From assembly GCA_947683425.1 (NCBI GenBank), contig CANTUQ010000050.1:10532501-10596500 (forward strand): a stretch of DNA of 64,000 nt, in the 5' to 3' direction. Positions within the stretch are counted from its first letter, which is position 1. Each line of letters starts with the position of its first letter. A program made the position numbers and the translations under genes. Below are positions 33,198-43,808 of the stretch, in pieces. A model generated the notes under the pieces. The model worked only from the letters and a program-made list of their open reading frames with translations, made no database searches and was not told the origin of the DNA. This DNA comes from Excoecaria cochinchinensis (lineage: Eukaryota; Streptophyta; Magnoliopsida; Malpighiales; Euphorbiaceae).

Positions 33198-33968
33198 TCA
33201 GGACTGTAGCTTAATTGCCCATCCCACCATTTTGCTTTCCAGATCGGGCGTCTGGAGTATCTTCCTAAGTGGATGACCCGATCGGACGACAATTGTGTGC
33301 GCCTCGAAGTAAGGTCTCAGCTTCCTTGCACACATCATGAGGGCAATAATGAGCTGCTCAACCGGCCCCTTTCTTAGATCCGCACCTCTGAGTACTTCAC
33401 TTACGTAGTACACGGGTAGCTGTTGAGTATCTTCCTCTCGGACCAAGGCACCTGCAACAGCTTCCTTAGAGGTGGCTAAATATAGGTACAGATTTTCACC
33501 TGGTACTGGTCGGCTAAGCAGCGGTGGGTAGGTGAGGAATGCATTCAGCTCTTCGAAGGCTTGCTGGCAGTCTTCCCCCCAGACAAAAGTTTCACTCTTC
33601 CTCAGCTTCTTGAAGAAAGGAGTGCAGCGCTTGGCTGAAGAGGAAATGAATCGTCCTAGGGCTGTTATCCTTCCGTTCAGCTTCTGGACGTCTTTTACGC
33701 TCCTGGGGGGTTGCATCTAGAGGATGGCCTTTATTTTTTCTGGATTTGCCTCAATCCCTCGTTGGGAGACTAGGAATCCTAAAAATTTTCCTGATGGTAC
33801 CCCGAAGACGCACTTCTCGGGGTTGAGCTTCATCTGGAATTTATTCAAAGTGTCAAAAACTTTTGCCAGATCGGCTGGATGTTCCTCGGCGCTTCGGCTC
33901 TTGACGATCATGTCGTCAACATATACTTCGACATTCTGCCCGATCTGGTCTTTGAAGATCTTGTTCAT
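33198..33968 (-). pseudogene. Tat RT (palm with YVDD) and first RNase H
   Basis: The frame 33968-33198 holds the second half of RT with the catalytic box VYVDDMIVKS and then the gypsy RNase H (33716-33198). A TAG at 33717-33719 separates the parts. The Asp of the usual RNase H start (DAS) is read as ATS here (LYLATSKEAVAG), and the third acidic site is SGHPL, so this RNase H looks catalytically decayed. Confidence 0.82.
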
Positions 33969-36936
33969 CAGACGCTGATATGTGGCCCCAGCAGAATGTC
34001 CCGTCGTCTGTGATAAAACTGGTTTTCTCCTGATCCAAGAGCCACATTAGGATTTGGTGGTAGCCAGCATATGCGTCTAGAAGAGAGTAAATGGCGTGGC
34101 ATGCTGTGGCGTCCACCAACTGGTCTATGCTGGGCAGGGGATAGCTGTCTTTAGGACATGCCTTATTGAGGTCGGTGAAGTCCACATACATCCGCAGCTT
34201 GCCAGACTTCTTTTTTACCAACACCACGTTAGCCAGCCACTCGGGGTAGTCTGCCTCTCGGATGGTTCCGGTCTTGAGTAGCCTATCCACCTCTTCAGAA
34301 ATGAACTTCCTCCGATCGGGTGCGTGCCTTCTTAGCTTTTGACGGATCGGAGGGAAGTTTGGGTCCACATTTAACTTGTGGGTGATTATCTTGGGGTCTA
34401 CGCCAGGGATATCTTCTGGCCTCCAGGCGAAGGTCGCTTGATTGATGGTCAAGACATGCATGATGGCTTCTTCAGTTTCTTTATCCATGCTTGTCCCCAC
34501 CTGAACATTTTTCCCTTTATTTAGCGCCCTGGCCTTTGTCGCCTTTGCTGGGTCCATCCTGGGCCTTGCCGCCTGCTCTTGCTGCTCGAGGCCGGGTTCT
34601 ACGACCATTGCTTCTCGCTGTTGCTTTATCATGGTGATATAAGCCTCCCTGGATGCTTTCTGGTCGCCTCTCAAGATGGCAACGCCTCCTGTGGTCGGAA
34701 TCTTCATCACCATGTAGCGGATGGAGGTCACAGCTCCGGTCTGGAAAAACAATGGCCTGCCGAAAATGGCATTATAGGCAAACGTCATGTCAATAACCAT
34801 GAAAATTACCTTACAAGCGTGAGCTATTGCCTCTTGGCCGAGCTCGACAAAGAGCTCTACCGATCCCACCACAGGTATAGTGGCGTTGCCCAGGCCGATC
34901 AGAGGAGTGGCATTCGGCTTCAGCTCTCCGATCGGGAGTCCCATGGCTTGGTATGCCTGGAGAGTTAGGACGTTGACAGCACTGCCGTTGTCCACCAGAA
35001 TTCTCTTCACATTGAAATTATTAATCCGAGCTCTTACAACGAGAGCGTCCTCGTTAGGAAACAGGACGTCTCGTGCGTCTTTGCTGGAAATGGTGACTAA
35101 GGCAGGCTGCTCGGCCTGGCGGGAGAGGTAGACGCCTTTTCCTTTCCCTTTTTTGGGGAGATCCTCTCCATAAGATGACCCTCCGGTGATCACGTTTATA
35201 ACCCCAGCATAGGGCCTGCCCGGATCGGCGTTTCTGGGGTTCCTGCGCTCATCATCGTCTGAGTCAGGGTCGTCCCTTTGAGGCTTCGGCTGTCTACAGG
35301 GTTCATCCCCTCTGGCCGGGCCTGTGAATCTCCTGAGGGCCCCGCGGCATATCAGCCTTTCGATTTCTTTTTTCAGCGAAGTGCACTCGTCGGTTAAATG
35401 ACCGACGTCTCTGTGGAATTCGCAATATTTGCTTGGGTCCCTCACAACCCGGCTTCTTTCGGAGAGGTCTCTGGGCCAGTTGACTTTGCGGTGCCTCTCT
35501 TTGATCCACATTAGCACCGCAGTTGGGGTAGCATTGAGACGGGTGTACGTCCTCTCTGCCTGATCGTCTGGACGCGGGTTTCGGTCTCTTCCCGATCCTC
35601 TAGCCTGGCCTGAATTTCTGGAACTTGGAGCTCTATCTTGGCCTCTAGCTGTCCGATCGGAAGTGGGGGCTCTTTGAGTAGAGCGATTGTCTGGGTATTG
35701 TAGGCGGTCCAAAACGCTGGTCCTTCCTCCCCTGTTGGACCTAAGGGCATCATCCAGCTGGATGTGTTGCCTGGCCCTCTCCATAAGTTTGGCGAAGCTG
35801 GATGGGGGTCTTGTTGTAAGTGACTCGAAGAGTGGTCGGTCAGTGATGCCCCCTTGTAAGGCGGTAGTCGCCATCTCCACACTGACATTTCTTACCTCAG
35901 ACATGGTAGCTTGAAACCTGTCGATGTAGTCTCGAAGACTTTCATCGGTCCTTTGGTAAAGGTTGCACAGGTCGTTCACCGTCTTAGGCGCACGTGTTTG
36001 CACGATGAACCTCATGGTGAACAGCTCCTTTAACTGTCTGAATGACGCAATAGATCCCAGAGGCAGCTCGTGGAACCACGTCAATGCATCCCCTCCCAAG
36101 GTGGTAGGGAAAACCCTACAGGTTATTCTTTCGTCATAAGTATAGACCTGTACCTTGGTCAAGTACTCGGCCAGGTGTGTGGTAGGATCGGTTTTGCCTG
36201 TGTATCTTTCCATAACCACATCTCTCCACCTGGGAGGGAGCTCAGCATTAGTGATTTCTCTGCAGAAAGGGGAGGCGGTATTCCCGCAAGTGTTTCCTTT
36301 GAAAGCGCCTTTCTTGGGCGCGAGGAAACCAAACTGCTTGACCTTCTGCCTGAGCCACTGGTCCTCTTTACTCCACTGGTTTTGTTTACTCAGTGTCGTG
36401 GCGGTGGACTCGCCCTTGTACTTTCGCATCTGGCTGCGGTTTGGAGTGCACATGTAGGACACATCATCCCTCATGGATGGGGTGACAGACCTGCTGCTGT
36501 AGGGGGAGGCCCTATTCGTGGACACTATCTGCTTCCCCTTGTCCTTCCTTCCTGGGGTCCTGATCGCGCTTTTCCGGGTCCCCTGAGCTCGGGACTCGTT
36601 AATGATGATTCCCTTATTTCTGTTTCTCCTGAAGTCTTCGCCGGCGACGTAATCCTCTTGGGCTCTTTCAGAAGCAGCTGGCATCTTACCCTTTTTCAGA
36701 GTTTGAATGATGCTTTTCGTAAAATCACTGAGAATAGCGCGCATATCTCTCACAGTGATGGGGGTGTCCTCTGGTTGCCTCGTAGCGGCATTATCGAATT
36801 CGGGAAGGAGGTTGGCCCTCATGGGGGACCTGGTGGGCGCTTCCCTCCTTCTCGAGGTGCCTGATATGGCACGAGCGTTGTCGTCATGGTCAAGGTCCAT
36901 GGGGGTTGTATTCTCGTTGGATCTTGAGTTTGCCAT
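33916..36936 (-). pseudogene. Tat gag-protease-RT ORF, frameshifted at the end
   Basis: 1006 codons from an ATG at 36936 that directly abuts the primer-binding site. There is a gag domain (about residues 230-360, with WFHELPLGS), a basic linker, and a zinc-knuckle-like CEFHRDVGHLTDEC. The aspartic protease has LVDNGSAVNVL and AIFGRP. The N-terminal half of RT has WLANVVLVKKKSGKLRMYVDF. The frame shifts at about 33975-34000, just after the segment TDDGTFCW, so the last 30 residues are spurious and RT continues in the frame of 33717-33968. Otherwise this is the longest intact frame of the window. Confidence 0.9.
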
Positions 36937-36956
36937 CTCTCAACGAAAGCACCAAA
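36937..36956 (-). other. Tat primer-binding site
   Basis: The minus strand reads TTTGGTGCTTTCGTTGAGAG between the 5' LTR end and the gag ATG. It is identical to the site in the TRIM array. The primer tRNA would end CTCTCAACGAAAGCACCA; I could not name it with certainty. Confidence 0.85.
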
Positions 36957-37423
36957 TGATAAATCCAAAAATGTCTTTATCTGTAGGAGAGAGGGCGATC
37001 CGATCGGATGAGAAAATCCTGCAATAAGAAGAGCCCGGTCGGACCAGGTGTGAGCACTCCGAAGCTTAAGTTAGTAGCTTAGAGAGAGAATGTGCTTTAG
37101 AGAGATAATGTTGTGAATTCAATACCTGGAGCCATGGTTGGCTGGACTATTTATATGAGACAGTTGAGTGGCACTTGAGTGCCTGGGGTGTGATTACTGG
37201 CTGTCAGAGTAGGTATTCGGCGACATGACAAGGAGCAGGTGGTAGGCATGGGCGCTGCCTTGTGTCAGGCGGCTGATGGGACTGGCGGTCACATCAGCCG
37301 ATCGGGCATGTGCGCTGCCTAGGAGCTCGTGTCTGATACATTTGGCTGATAGGCTTTGGGCCTTGCCAGTTGAGTGGGCCGGCTGGATGGGCCTTAGAGC
37401 AAGTGATATTTGCTGGGTTATCA
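36957..37423 (-). repeat. Tat 5' LTR (right)
   Basis: 467 bp, same ends as the left LTR, followed by target duplication ATAAG (37424-37428). Confidence 0.92.
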
Positions 37424-37439
37424 ATAAGCATCAAAGAAC

Positions 37440-37903
37440 CTTTGCAGCAGCCTTCCCAATAGTAGGATGTGAACTCAAGCCTAAGTAATCATTGCTAGAG
37501 AACAAAAGTAGCTTCTTGGTTTTCTCAATATTCTGATCAGTAATTCCACTACTGCACAAAATCTCATTTCCTACCCAAAAACGAAAAAACATATCTTGTT
37601 CAAAACAGGTAAAATTCCAGGAAAAATATCATATTTTTAACAGAAATTACCGGAACTGGGAATGTCAAGGAGCCATTTGCGAAATGTGGAGTCAGAAATG
37701 GACACTTCAATAGAGGAACGATCCCAGTGGTGCATTCCATCGAACACCTCATAATCATCGCCATCAAGGTCTTTAAGTGGATTGAGTTTTGGCGGGTAAG
37801 GTTCTTTAGAGAGGTAAATTGGTCTTAAAGATCGAAGAAGCTTTAAAGATTCAAGCTTTAAGAGTGCCTCCTCCACCCACAAATCCCATGAACTCTTCTC
37901 CAT
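37440..37903 (-). pseudogene. BIOF pseudogene 1, exons 1 and 2
   Basis: Exon 1 (37651-37903) starts at an ATG at 37903 and encodes MEKSSWDLWVEEALLKLESL onward. Exon 2 (37440-37570, 131 bp) encodes the KKLLLFSSNDYLGLSSHP motif. Both match the intact copy and keep splice sites. The next exon is 23.7 kb away across the Tat insertion and the later exons are deleted or inverted, so only a short N-terminal product is possible. It supplies the 5' end that the intact copy loses at the window edge. Confidence 0.88.
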
Positions 37904-38637
37904 TTGACGGATAGAGAAAGAAAGTGCGTGCGGGTGTGAGAACGGAGAAGAGAGTAGCTCAACAAAGTAGTTGAGTTGGGGACGGAAGTAGTTATATTAA
38001 GGAGTTAAAAGCTGACATATGGAGCCTTTTCTGCCCTCTTATTTTACCAATTATAATGGACATTGAACCGTAGGTGTAATAAAATAGGTAGGAAATCTGC
38101 TTTATAGCCAATATTTCAACATCGACACTATATTAGAAAAATCTATTATTTCTTTTATTGTATAAACTCCTAATTAGGTATTTTTATTAATTATATAAAA
38201 AATAAAATTTTGTTTTTGTCCAAAAAAGTTTTTGCTCAAATTCTCACTTTTATATTAAATATAGATTATATATTGTTCTCTGACTGAAAAACAAAGGAAA
38301 AGAAATTTTGTATTTGAGGGTTGATGAGTTGTTTTTGTCAATTAATTTATTGATTTTGTTATTTGGGATCTGATTTTCATTCTTGATATGTAATTAGAAT
38401 ATTTGATATTTTTGTGTAAATTAATTATTTTCTCTTTTTATTCCTTTCCTTTGAAAGAAATTTCTACTTTTAAATGGAATTGTTATGTACATTATTGAAT
38501 TTTAGAATTGACTTTAAATTAGACTACATCTATTCTTATCCAAATAAAAAAGGCAATTGCAGAAATTAAGACAATATTTATTAAAAATCTTTAGAAATTA
38601 TATATATTTTATTTATTTATTTATTCTGAAATGAAAA
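37904..38637 (-). promoter_or_regulatory. Upstream region of BIOF pseudogene 1
   Basis: Presumed 5' UTR and promoter of the BIOF copy (37904 to about 38050, moderate GC). From about 38080 the DNA is AT-rich with no recognisable gene up to the truncated retrotransposon at 38638. Confidence 0.4.
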
Positions 38638-39216
38638 TTATAATTTTCTATAATCTATACAGACTCTCCATCCATTTTGCACACGGGTGGGAACTGACTC
38701 ACCATTGTTGTTTTTTACAATTGTTAAACCTGTCTTTTTTGGTACTACCTGAACTGGACTTACCCATTTGCTATCAGAAATTGGAAAGATTATACCTATA
38801 TCAAGAAGTTTCATAACGTCCTTTTTTACTACTTCCATCATCAGTGGATTAAGACAACGTTGAGCTTCTCTTGTGGGTTTGTAATCATCTTCTAGCAAAA
38901 TCATGTGCATACATATAGAAGGGCTAATGCCTTTTATGTTTGCAATTGTCCATCCAATGGCCTCCTTGTATCCTCTAAGGACTCTCACCAATTTTTCTTC
39001 TTCCAAAGATGTCAGTTTGTTCGAAATTATCACAGGAAGTGTCTGATTATCACCCAAATAGGCATATTTCAGATGTTCAGGCAAAATCTTCAATTCCAAC
39101 TTGGGTGCATGCAAAATAGAAGGAAGAAGCTTGTTGTGAGATGTTGGAAGATCAATGTAAGAAACTTTATACCTCATATGCTTTAGGCTTTCCAGTCCAT
39201 AAATTGAATTCTTCAT
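38638..39216 (-). pseudogene. Athila-like protease-RT junction fragment
   Basis: About 190 codons with the linker before RT and the RT N-terminus (LLDIGIIFPISDSKWVSPVQ). It ends abruptly at the truncation. Frame upstream (39217-39630) is broken. Confidence 0.8.
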
Positions 39217-39633
39217 TTATTCATCTATGACAAACTTTTCCTCAAGATTTTTAAGCTTTTTAAGACTAATTCCTTCATTGATAACTAACTTCAAATTGTC
39301 TGCATCAGTTAACTCAAAAACAAAAACAGAATTACATCAATTAACAATTACATCAATTACATCAATTACAAAAACAGAATTAACATCACTGGGAAACGCA
39401 TGGCTTCATAAATATTAAATCTAATCAATCTTCTATCAAATTCCATAGTTAAAATGCCTTCAACAACATCTATTTTTGTTCTTGATGTTTTCAAAAATGG
39501 TCTTCCTAATAAGATTGGCAAGATTTGTTAGAATGATCTTCTTTCATATCTAATACATAAAAATTTGCAAGAAACACTAACTCATTAACTTGCACCAAAA
39601 CATCTTCAGGAAATACATTAGACCTATAGCTAA

Positions 39634-40380
39634 TTAAATGATTACTTTTGTCCCTCTTAAAGGTCCCATGTTCAAAAAATGATAAATTGAACTGGGCATG
39701 ACATTTATTAATGCTCCTAAATCTATCATTGCTCTTTCCACTTTCAAATTACCAATCTTACAAGGAATGGTGAACATACCTGAATCCTTACACTTTGGTG
39801 GCAATTTCTTATGGAGAACAACAGAAACATTCTCTCCCATATGAATTTTCTCATCTCCCTTCAATTTTCTTTTGTTAGTGCATAAATTTTTAAGGAATTT
39901 TGCATACCTTGGCACTTGCTTAATGGCATCAAGAAGAGGAATAATTACCGCTATTTTTTGAAACACTTTCAAAATCTCTTTTTCTTGTTGTTCTTTCTTT
40001 GATTTTACCAATCTACTCAGAAATGGAGGTGGGACAACATAGGGCTGCTTGTTTTGAAATTTCAGATTGTGGCAGCTCTATTTCTTTCTCAATTTCTTCC
40101 TCCACAGCATAATTTAAGGACTTTTTCGCTAGTTCCTTCAACTCTTTCCCACTCTTAATGTGATGGCACTTGCATTTTGTCGTGGATTCACTTCGGGTTA
40201 AGACGGTAATCTTCCAGAATTCTGGTTATCAATTTTTCCCACAATTGTTGCTATCTGACTCATTTGATTCTTCAGATTCTGAATACTAGTCTTTGCATCA
40301 TGTTGGAAAGCCATAGTATTTTGCTGAAATGTCCTCATATCTTGTTGAAATACAAGAGTATTTTGCTGCATTTGTTGCAC
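39634..40380 (-). pseudogene. Athila-like protease and gag C-terminus fragments
   Basis: 39634-40011 encodes a protease region (VPRYAKFLKNLCTNKRKL, then MIDLGALINVMPSSIY, where the catalytic Asp-Ser/Thr-Gly reads DLG). 40198-40380 encodes a Gln-rich gag tail (QQNTLVFQQDMRTFQQNTM). Frames differ; 40381-40756 is further gag sequence with stops. Confidence 0.75.
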
Positions 40381-41744
40381 ACTGCTAGTAAGAGAAGTAA
40401 CAACACTTTCAAGGAAAGTACTTGATTTTAGAGGAGGCTGTGATATAGATGGTCTAGGCTGAAATTCAGGCTGCTGGAAATTATTCGATTTCTATCCATA
40501 ACTGAAATTTGGATGATCTCTCCATCCAGCATTATAGGTTGAAGCATATAGATCATATTTTCTTTGATGTTGCTGCCCTTGGAAACCTCCTACGAAATTA
40601 ACTTGCTCTTCTTCTTAGAGAGTTGGACACATGTTTGTTGGATGGTCAATGTTTGAACAAATTTCACAAGCTTTGACTTGTTGATGATTTCCTGCAATAA
40701 TTTTTGCACAAAAGAAATCAAATTGTTAAGAGAATGTTCAATTACACGAATACTTACACTACAAAAAAACAGTCAATTAGCGACGAAAAATTCCGTCGCT
40801 AATTGGGCTTTTTCAGTCGCTAATGACCTTTAGCGACGCGGCGACTAAATGTCGCTATTGGCGCAGTCGCAAAAATTTTGCGACTAATCCATAAAACAGT
40901 CGCTAAAATTTTTCCGTCGCTAAAAATAAAATTTCGGTCGCTAAATAAACTTAAAATTAGTCGTATAAATATTTATTAGCGACAGATAATTCGTCGCTAT
41001 TCCGTCGCTATTATATTTTTTAATTTAATTTTTAATTACAATTTTTGATTTTTAATTAAAATTTTTGATTTAATTTTTTATTATTATTATTATTACATCC
41101 AAAATTTAATTTAATTTATATAAATAATAATTATAAATATTACTATTAATTTAAAAAATATAATATCAAAAAGTAAATTAAACTATATAATATTTAAAAA
41201 ATACCAATTCAAATTAAATTGTGCTATTTAGCAATATACAGACGTTTACAATAACTTTGTACAATAAATTCACAATAATTCAAATATAATAAAAATATAT
41301 TAAATTATACAATACTTAAATTAAAAGTACATGCTCTTATTATATTTAGCAGCATTCCATCCAGTTCCGGTACCTACAAGTTACCAATAAAATTTTCAAA
41401 TTAATATATACCAAAATTAATGAATTAAAAAGCGAAATAAAAAAGATTGATTGTAATTCATATATTACAAGGCATGAGCTACCAATTCATGTATCCAAAT
41501 TTAACTATTATAGAATTATTTTTCATTTAAATTGAAACATATAAATTAAGAGAATAAAAAATAAATTTAGACTTTCCTCCAAATTTAGACATATTTTGCT
41601 TAAATACAAAGTTTTAGACCTCATATTTTACTCAATTGAAAACCTGAAGAAATAGCATTATTTATATAACACAGTTCACTGACAATGTTTAAATTTTCAA
41701 TTGAACCAAATATGAAAACAATTTCACACAGAACAGTTAAATAC

Positions 41745-42663
41745 CTGGGTTTCGGCGATCTGTGGCTTTTGGCTAGTCTCAAATGCATCGGCAGTTGACA
41801 AAGACAACAATCCAGAGGACACCAAGGAATCAGTAGCTTTGCTAAATCCTGAGAATTGACCAAAAGAATTAACCATAAATGTAATTACAGTTTCCCAGTA
41901 CTTAACTTTGGTCAAGTAACAGATCATAGCTCAAAATATAATTGGAAAAAAAGTTAAAACTCCAGATGTCGTACTATTTACAATAACAGCAGACAAAATT
42001 ATGAATTCTTATACTCTTTATGGTACTCGCAAATGGCAAAGCACATTATAGCACTAAATTACTGAAGATGTTAACAATAAATTACTGAAGATGTTAACAA
42101 TCAATTACATGCATACAAATTCCTGTAAGATACTAAGACAATTCCATCCCACCAAATTTGGGGTATCAGAGTTTAAGCACATCCAAACAAATTAAAGAAA
42201 AGAAACAAACTAGTTGCAATTGACTTTATATTGGCCAACAGAAATAAAATTCCATGTTCAAAACATAGTAACATACCGTTTGATTTCAAACAAAAAATAG
42301 AAAAGAGAAGGATGGTTGCTTCATACTAGAAAAAAGTTCTGTTTATCCATTTGCTAAATTCACATGTCCAAAACTTCTAATACAAAATTGACGGTTATAA
42401 GCAAATATATGGAAAATCTTAAACTTTAACTAACCCGTGTTTCAAAAGCAAAACTACATATTTTCCTAATCAAATTAAATGAAAAATTACTTGAATTGCA
42501 AGAGATCAATAACTAAATTGATGAATATTAATGATGAACATAACCCATAAAGCAAGTCACCAGAAACAAGAATACCTATCTCTTTGAATCCATCAGAATT
42601 AACCTCTTCCTTAACCACAGCCAACGGTTCCTTTGAGTTCAAACCCAGAAAATCTCTCTCCAT
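41745..42663 (-). pseudogene. Captured JAZ/TIFY6-like gene fragment, exons 1-2
   Basis: Exon 1 (42576-42663) begins with an ATG and encodes MERDFLGLNSKEPLAVVKEE and a short continuation ending KEI, the typical N-terminus of the JAZ3/TIFY6 group. Exon 2 (41745-41848) encodes FSKATDSLVSSGLLSLSTAD and a stretch with FETSQKPQIAETQ. Both have GT-AG borders and join in frame (88 + 104 nt). The TIFY and Jas domains, which act in jasmonate signalling by binding partners and COI1, are not present. The intron (41849-42575) is kept, so capture was from genomic DNA. Bases after ATG show no stop within the exons. Confidence 0.75.
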
Positions 42664-42889
42664 TTCACCTCTCCAATTTCTCAAAAACAAAAATAACACA
42701 AAATTAAAATTAAACCCAGAATCACAAAATAACCCCAGAAACCATAGATTAGCAGATCAATTCCTCCAGCTATCCACCAAACCTCAACACAAAAGAGAGA
42801 TAGAGAAACCAAAAATGAAAGCTTTCAACTACAGCAAAAGGCATAGAAAAAGAGCTATTTTATTTTATTTATTTTTGGTATAAGAAGGG

Positions 42890-43200
42890 AGGAGTTCGTA
42901 AGATACCGGTGATAGTGCCATTTTCGGCTAGATGACCGTAGCGGAGAAGAAGAGGGAGCAGATCGGTGACCTTAGGGTGGCGACGGCTTCTGCAAACAGC
43001 GAAAGCAGAGATGGCAGACGAAAGTGGCTGATCCGAAGCAAATGCAGAGGAGGAGGGGAGAACGGGGCCGTCGTCGTGCGCGGAGGGAAAGAAAAGAGAG
43101 AAAAAGGACCGATCGCTCACGGTGGATTGAGAAGCGGTGACAGTGACGGGAAGAAGAAGAAGAGTAGGTGGCGGCGGGGAGGGAGAAATTAGGGTAGAGA
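42890..43200. other. GC-rich unassigned insert within the CACTA element
   Basis: A GC-rich block unlike the AT-rich rest of the element, open in several frames on both strands. It may be 5' UTR/promoter of the JAZ source gene or a second captured host fragment. I do not recognise any protein in it. A further possible exon-like block lies at about 41345-41385. Confidence 0.4.
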
Positions 43201-43808
43201 TTAGGAAAGGGAAGTAAAGAAAAAAGAAAAGAAAAGAAATAGGGAAAAACTAGTAAGGCCAAAACGACGTAGTTTTGGTTTAGGTCAGATTTATATATTT
43301 TTAGCGACCAAACAAATTTAGTCGCTAAAACCGTCGCAAAAAAGATTAAAATTTCAACCCAAATTTAGCAACCAATATTTCAGTCGTCGTTTAGTCGCTA
43401 AATTTAATAATAAGTTAGCGACTATAATTCAGTCGCAAAATTATAGCGACAAAAAACTAGTCGCTAATTTAGTCGCAAAATAGGGCGCCAACAATTACCG
43501 CCAAATTTTAGCGACGGTTTTTTTTTTCCGTCACTATTTAGTCGCTAAAATTACTACAAAATCAGAAAAATGAATTTTTGCGACGAAATATGAAAAGCGT
43601 CGCTAATTAGCGACTGAAATTCATTCGTCGCTAATTTTAGTCGCTAATTTTGATTTTTTTTGTAGTGTTACCTCATTAACATTTTTTGTTGGTGCTTCTT
43701 GTTGAATGCCAAATTTTGAGTGTTGGCAGCCACTTTGGAGATTAATTCATTTGCTTGGGTAAGTGTTTTGTCCACCAAGGCTCCATCACTTGAAGCATCT
43801 ATCATATT

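Larger units (their letters stand above)
13832..37423 (-). mobile_element. Tat-lineage Ty3/gypsy retrotransposon (interrupted by Athila)
   Basis: LTRs of equal length (467 bp) at 13832-14298 and 36957-37423 start TGATAA and end TTATCA, flanked by the 5 bp target duplication ATAAG (13827-13831 and 37424-37428). I count about nine differences between the LTRs. Order on the minus strand: 5' LTR (right), primer-binding site, gag, protease, RT, RNase H, a second archaeal-type RNase H, integrase, 43-bp repeats, an oppositely oriented extra gene, purine tract, 3' LTR. The second RNase H and the antisense ORF are traits of the Tat/Retand/Ogre group. Without the nested Athila the element is about 10.2 kb. 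The pol frame has one frameshift and four in-frame stops. It sits in BIOF intron 2. Confidence 0.92.
40757..43667. mobile_element. Non-autonomous CACTA element (Pack-CACTA), 2911 bp
   Basis: Ends are CACTACAAAAAAA and TTTTTTTGTAGTG, flanked by the 3 bp target duplication TTA (40754-40756, 43668-43670). Both ends are packed with copies of TTAGCGAC or GTCGCTAA in both orientations, as in CACTA subterminal regions (about 40765-41010 and 43300-43650). No transposase is encoded. The interior holds host-like DNA, including two JAZ/TIFY6-like exons. Confidence 0.92.

Noticed and set aside
42869..43262. ORFs in the GC-rich part of the CACTA element as real proteins
   Set aside because: Open frames occur on both strands because of composition; none resembles a known family or a transposase.
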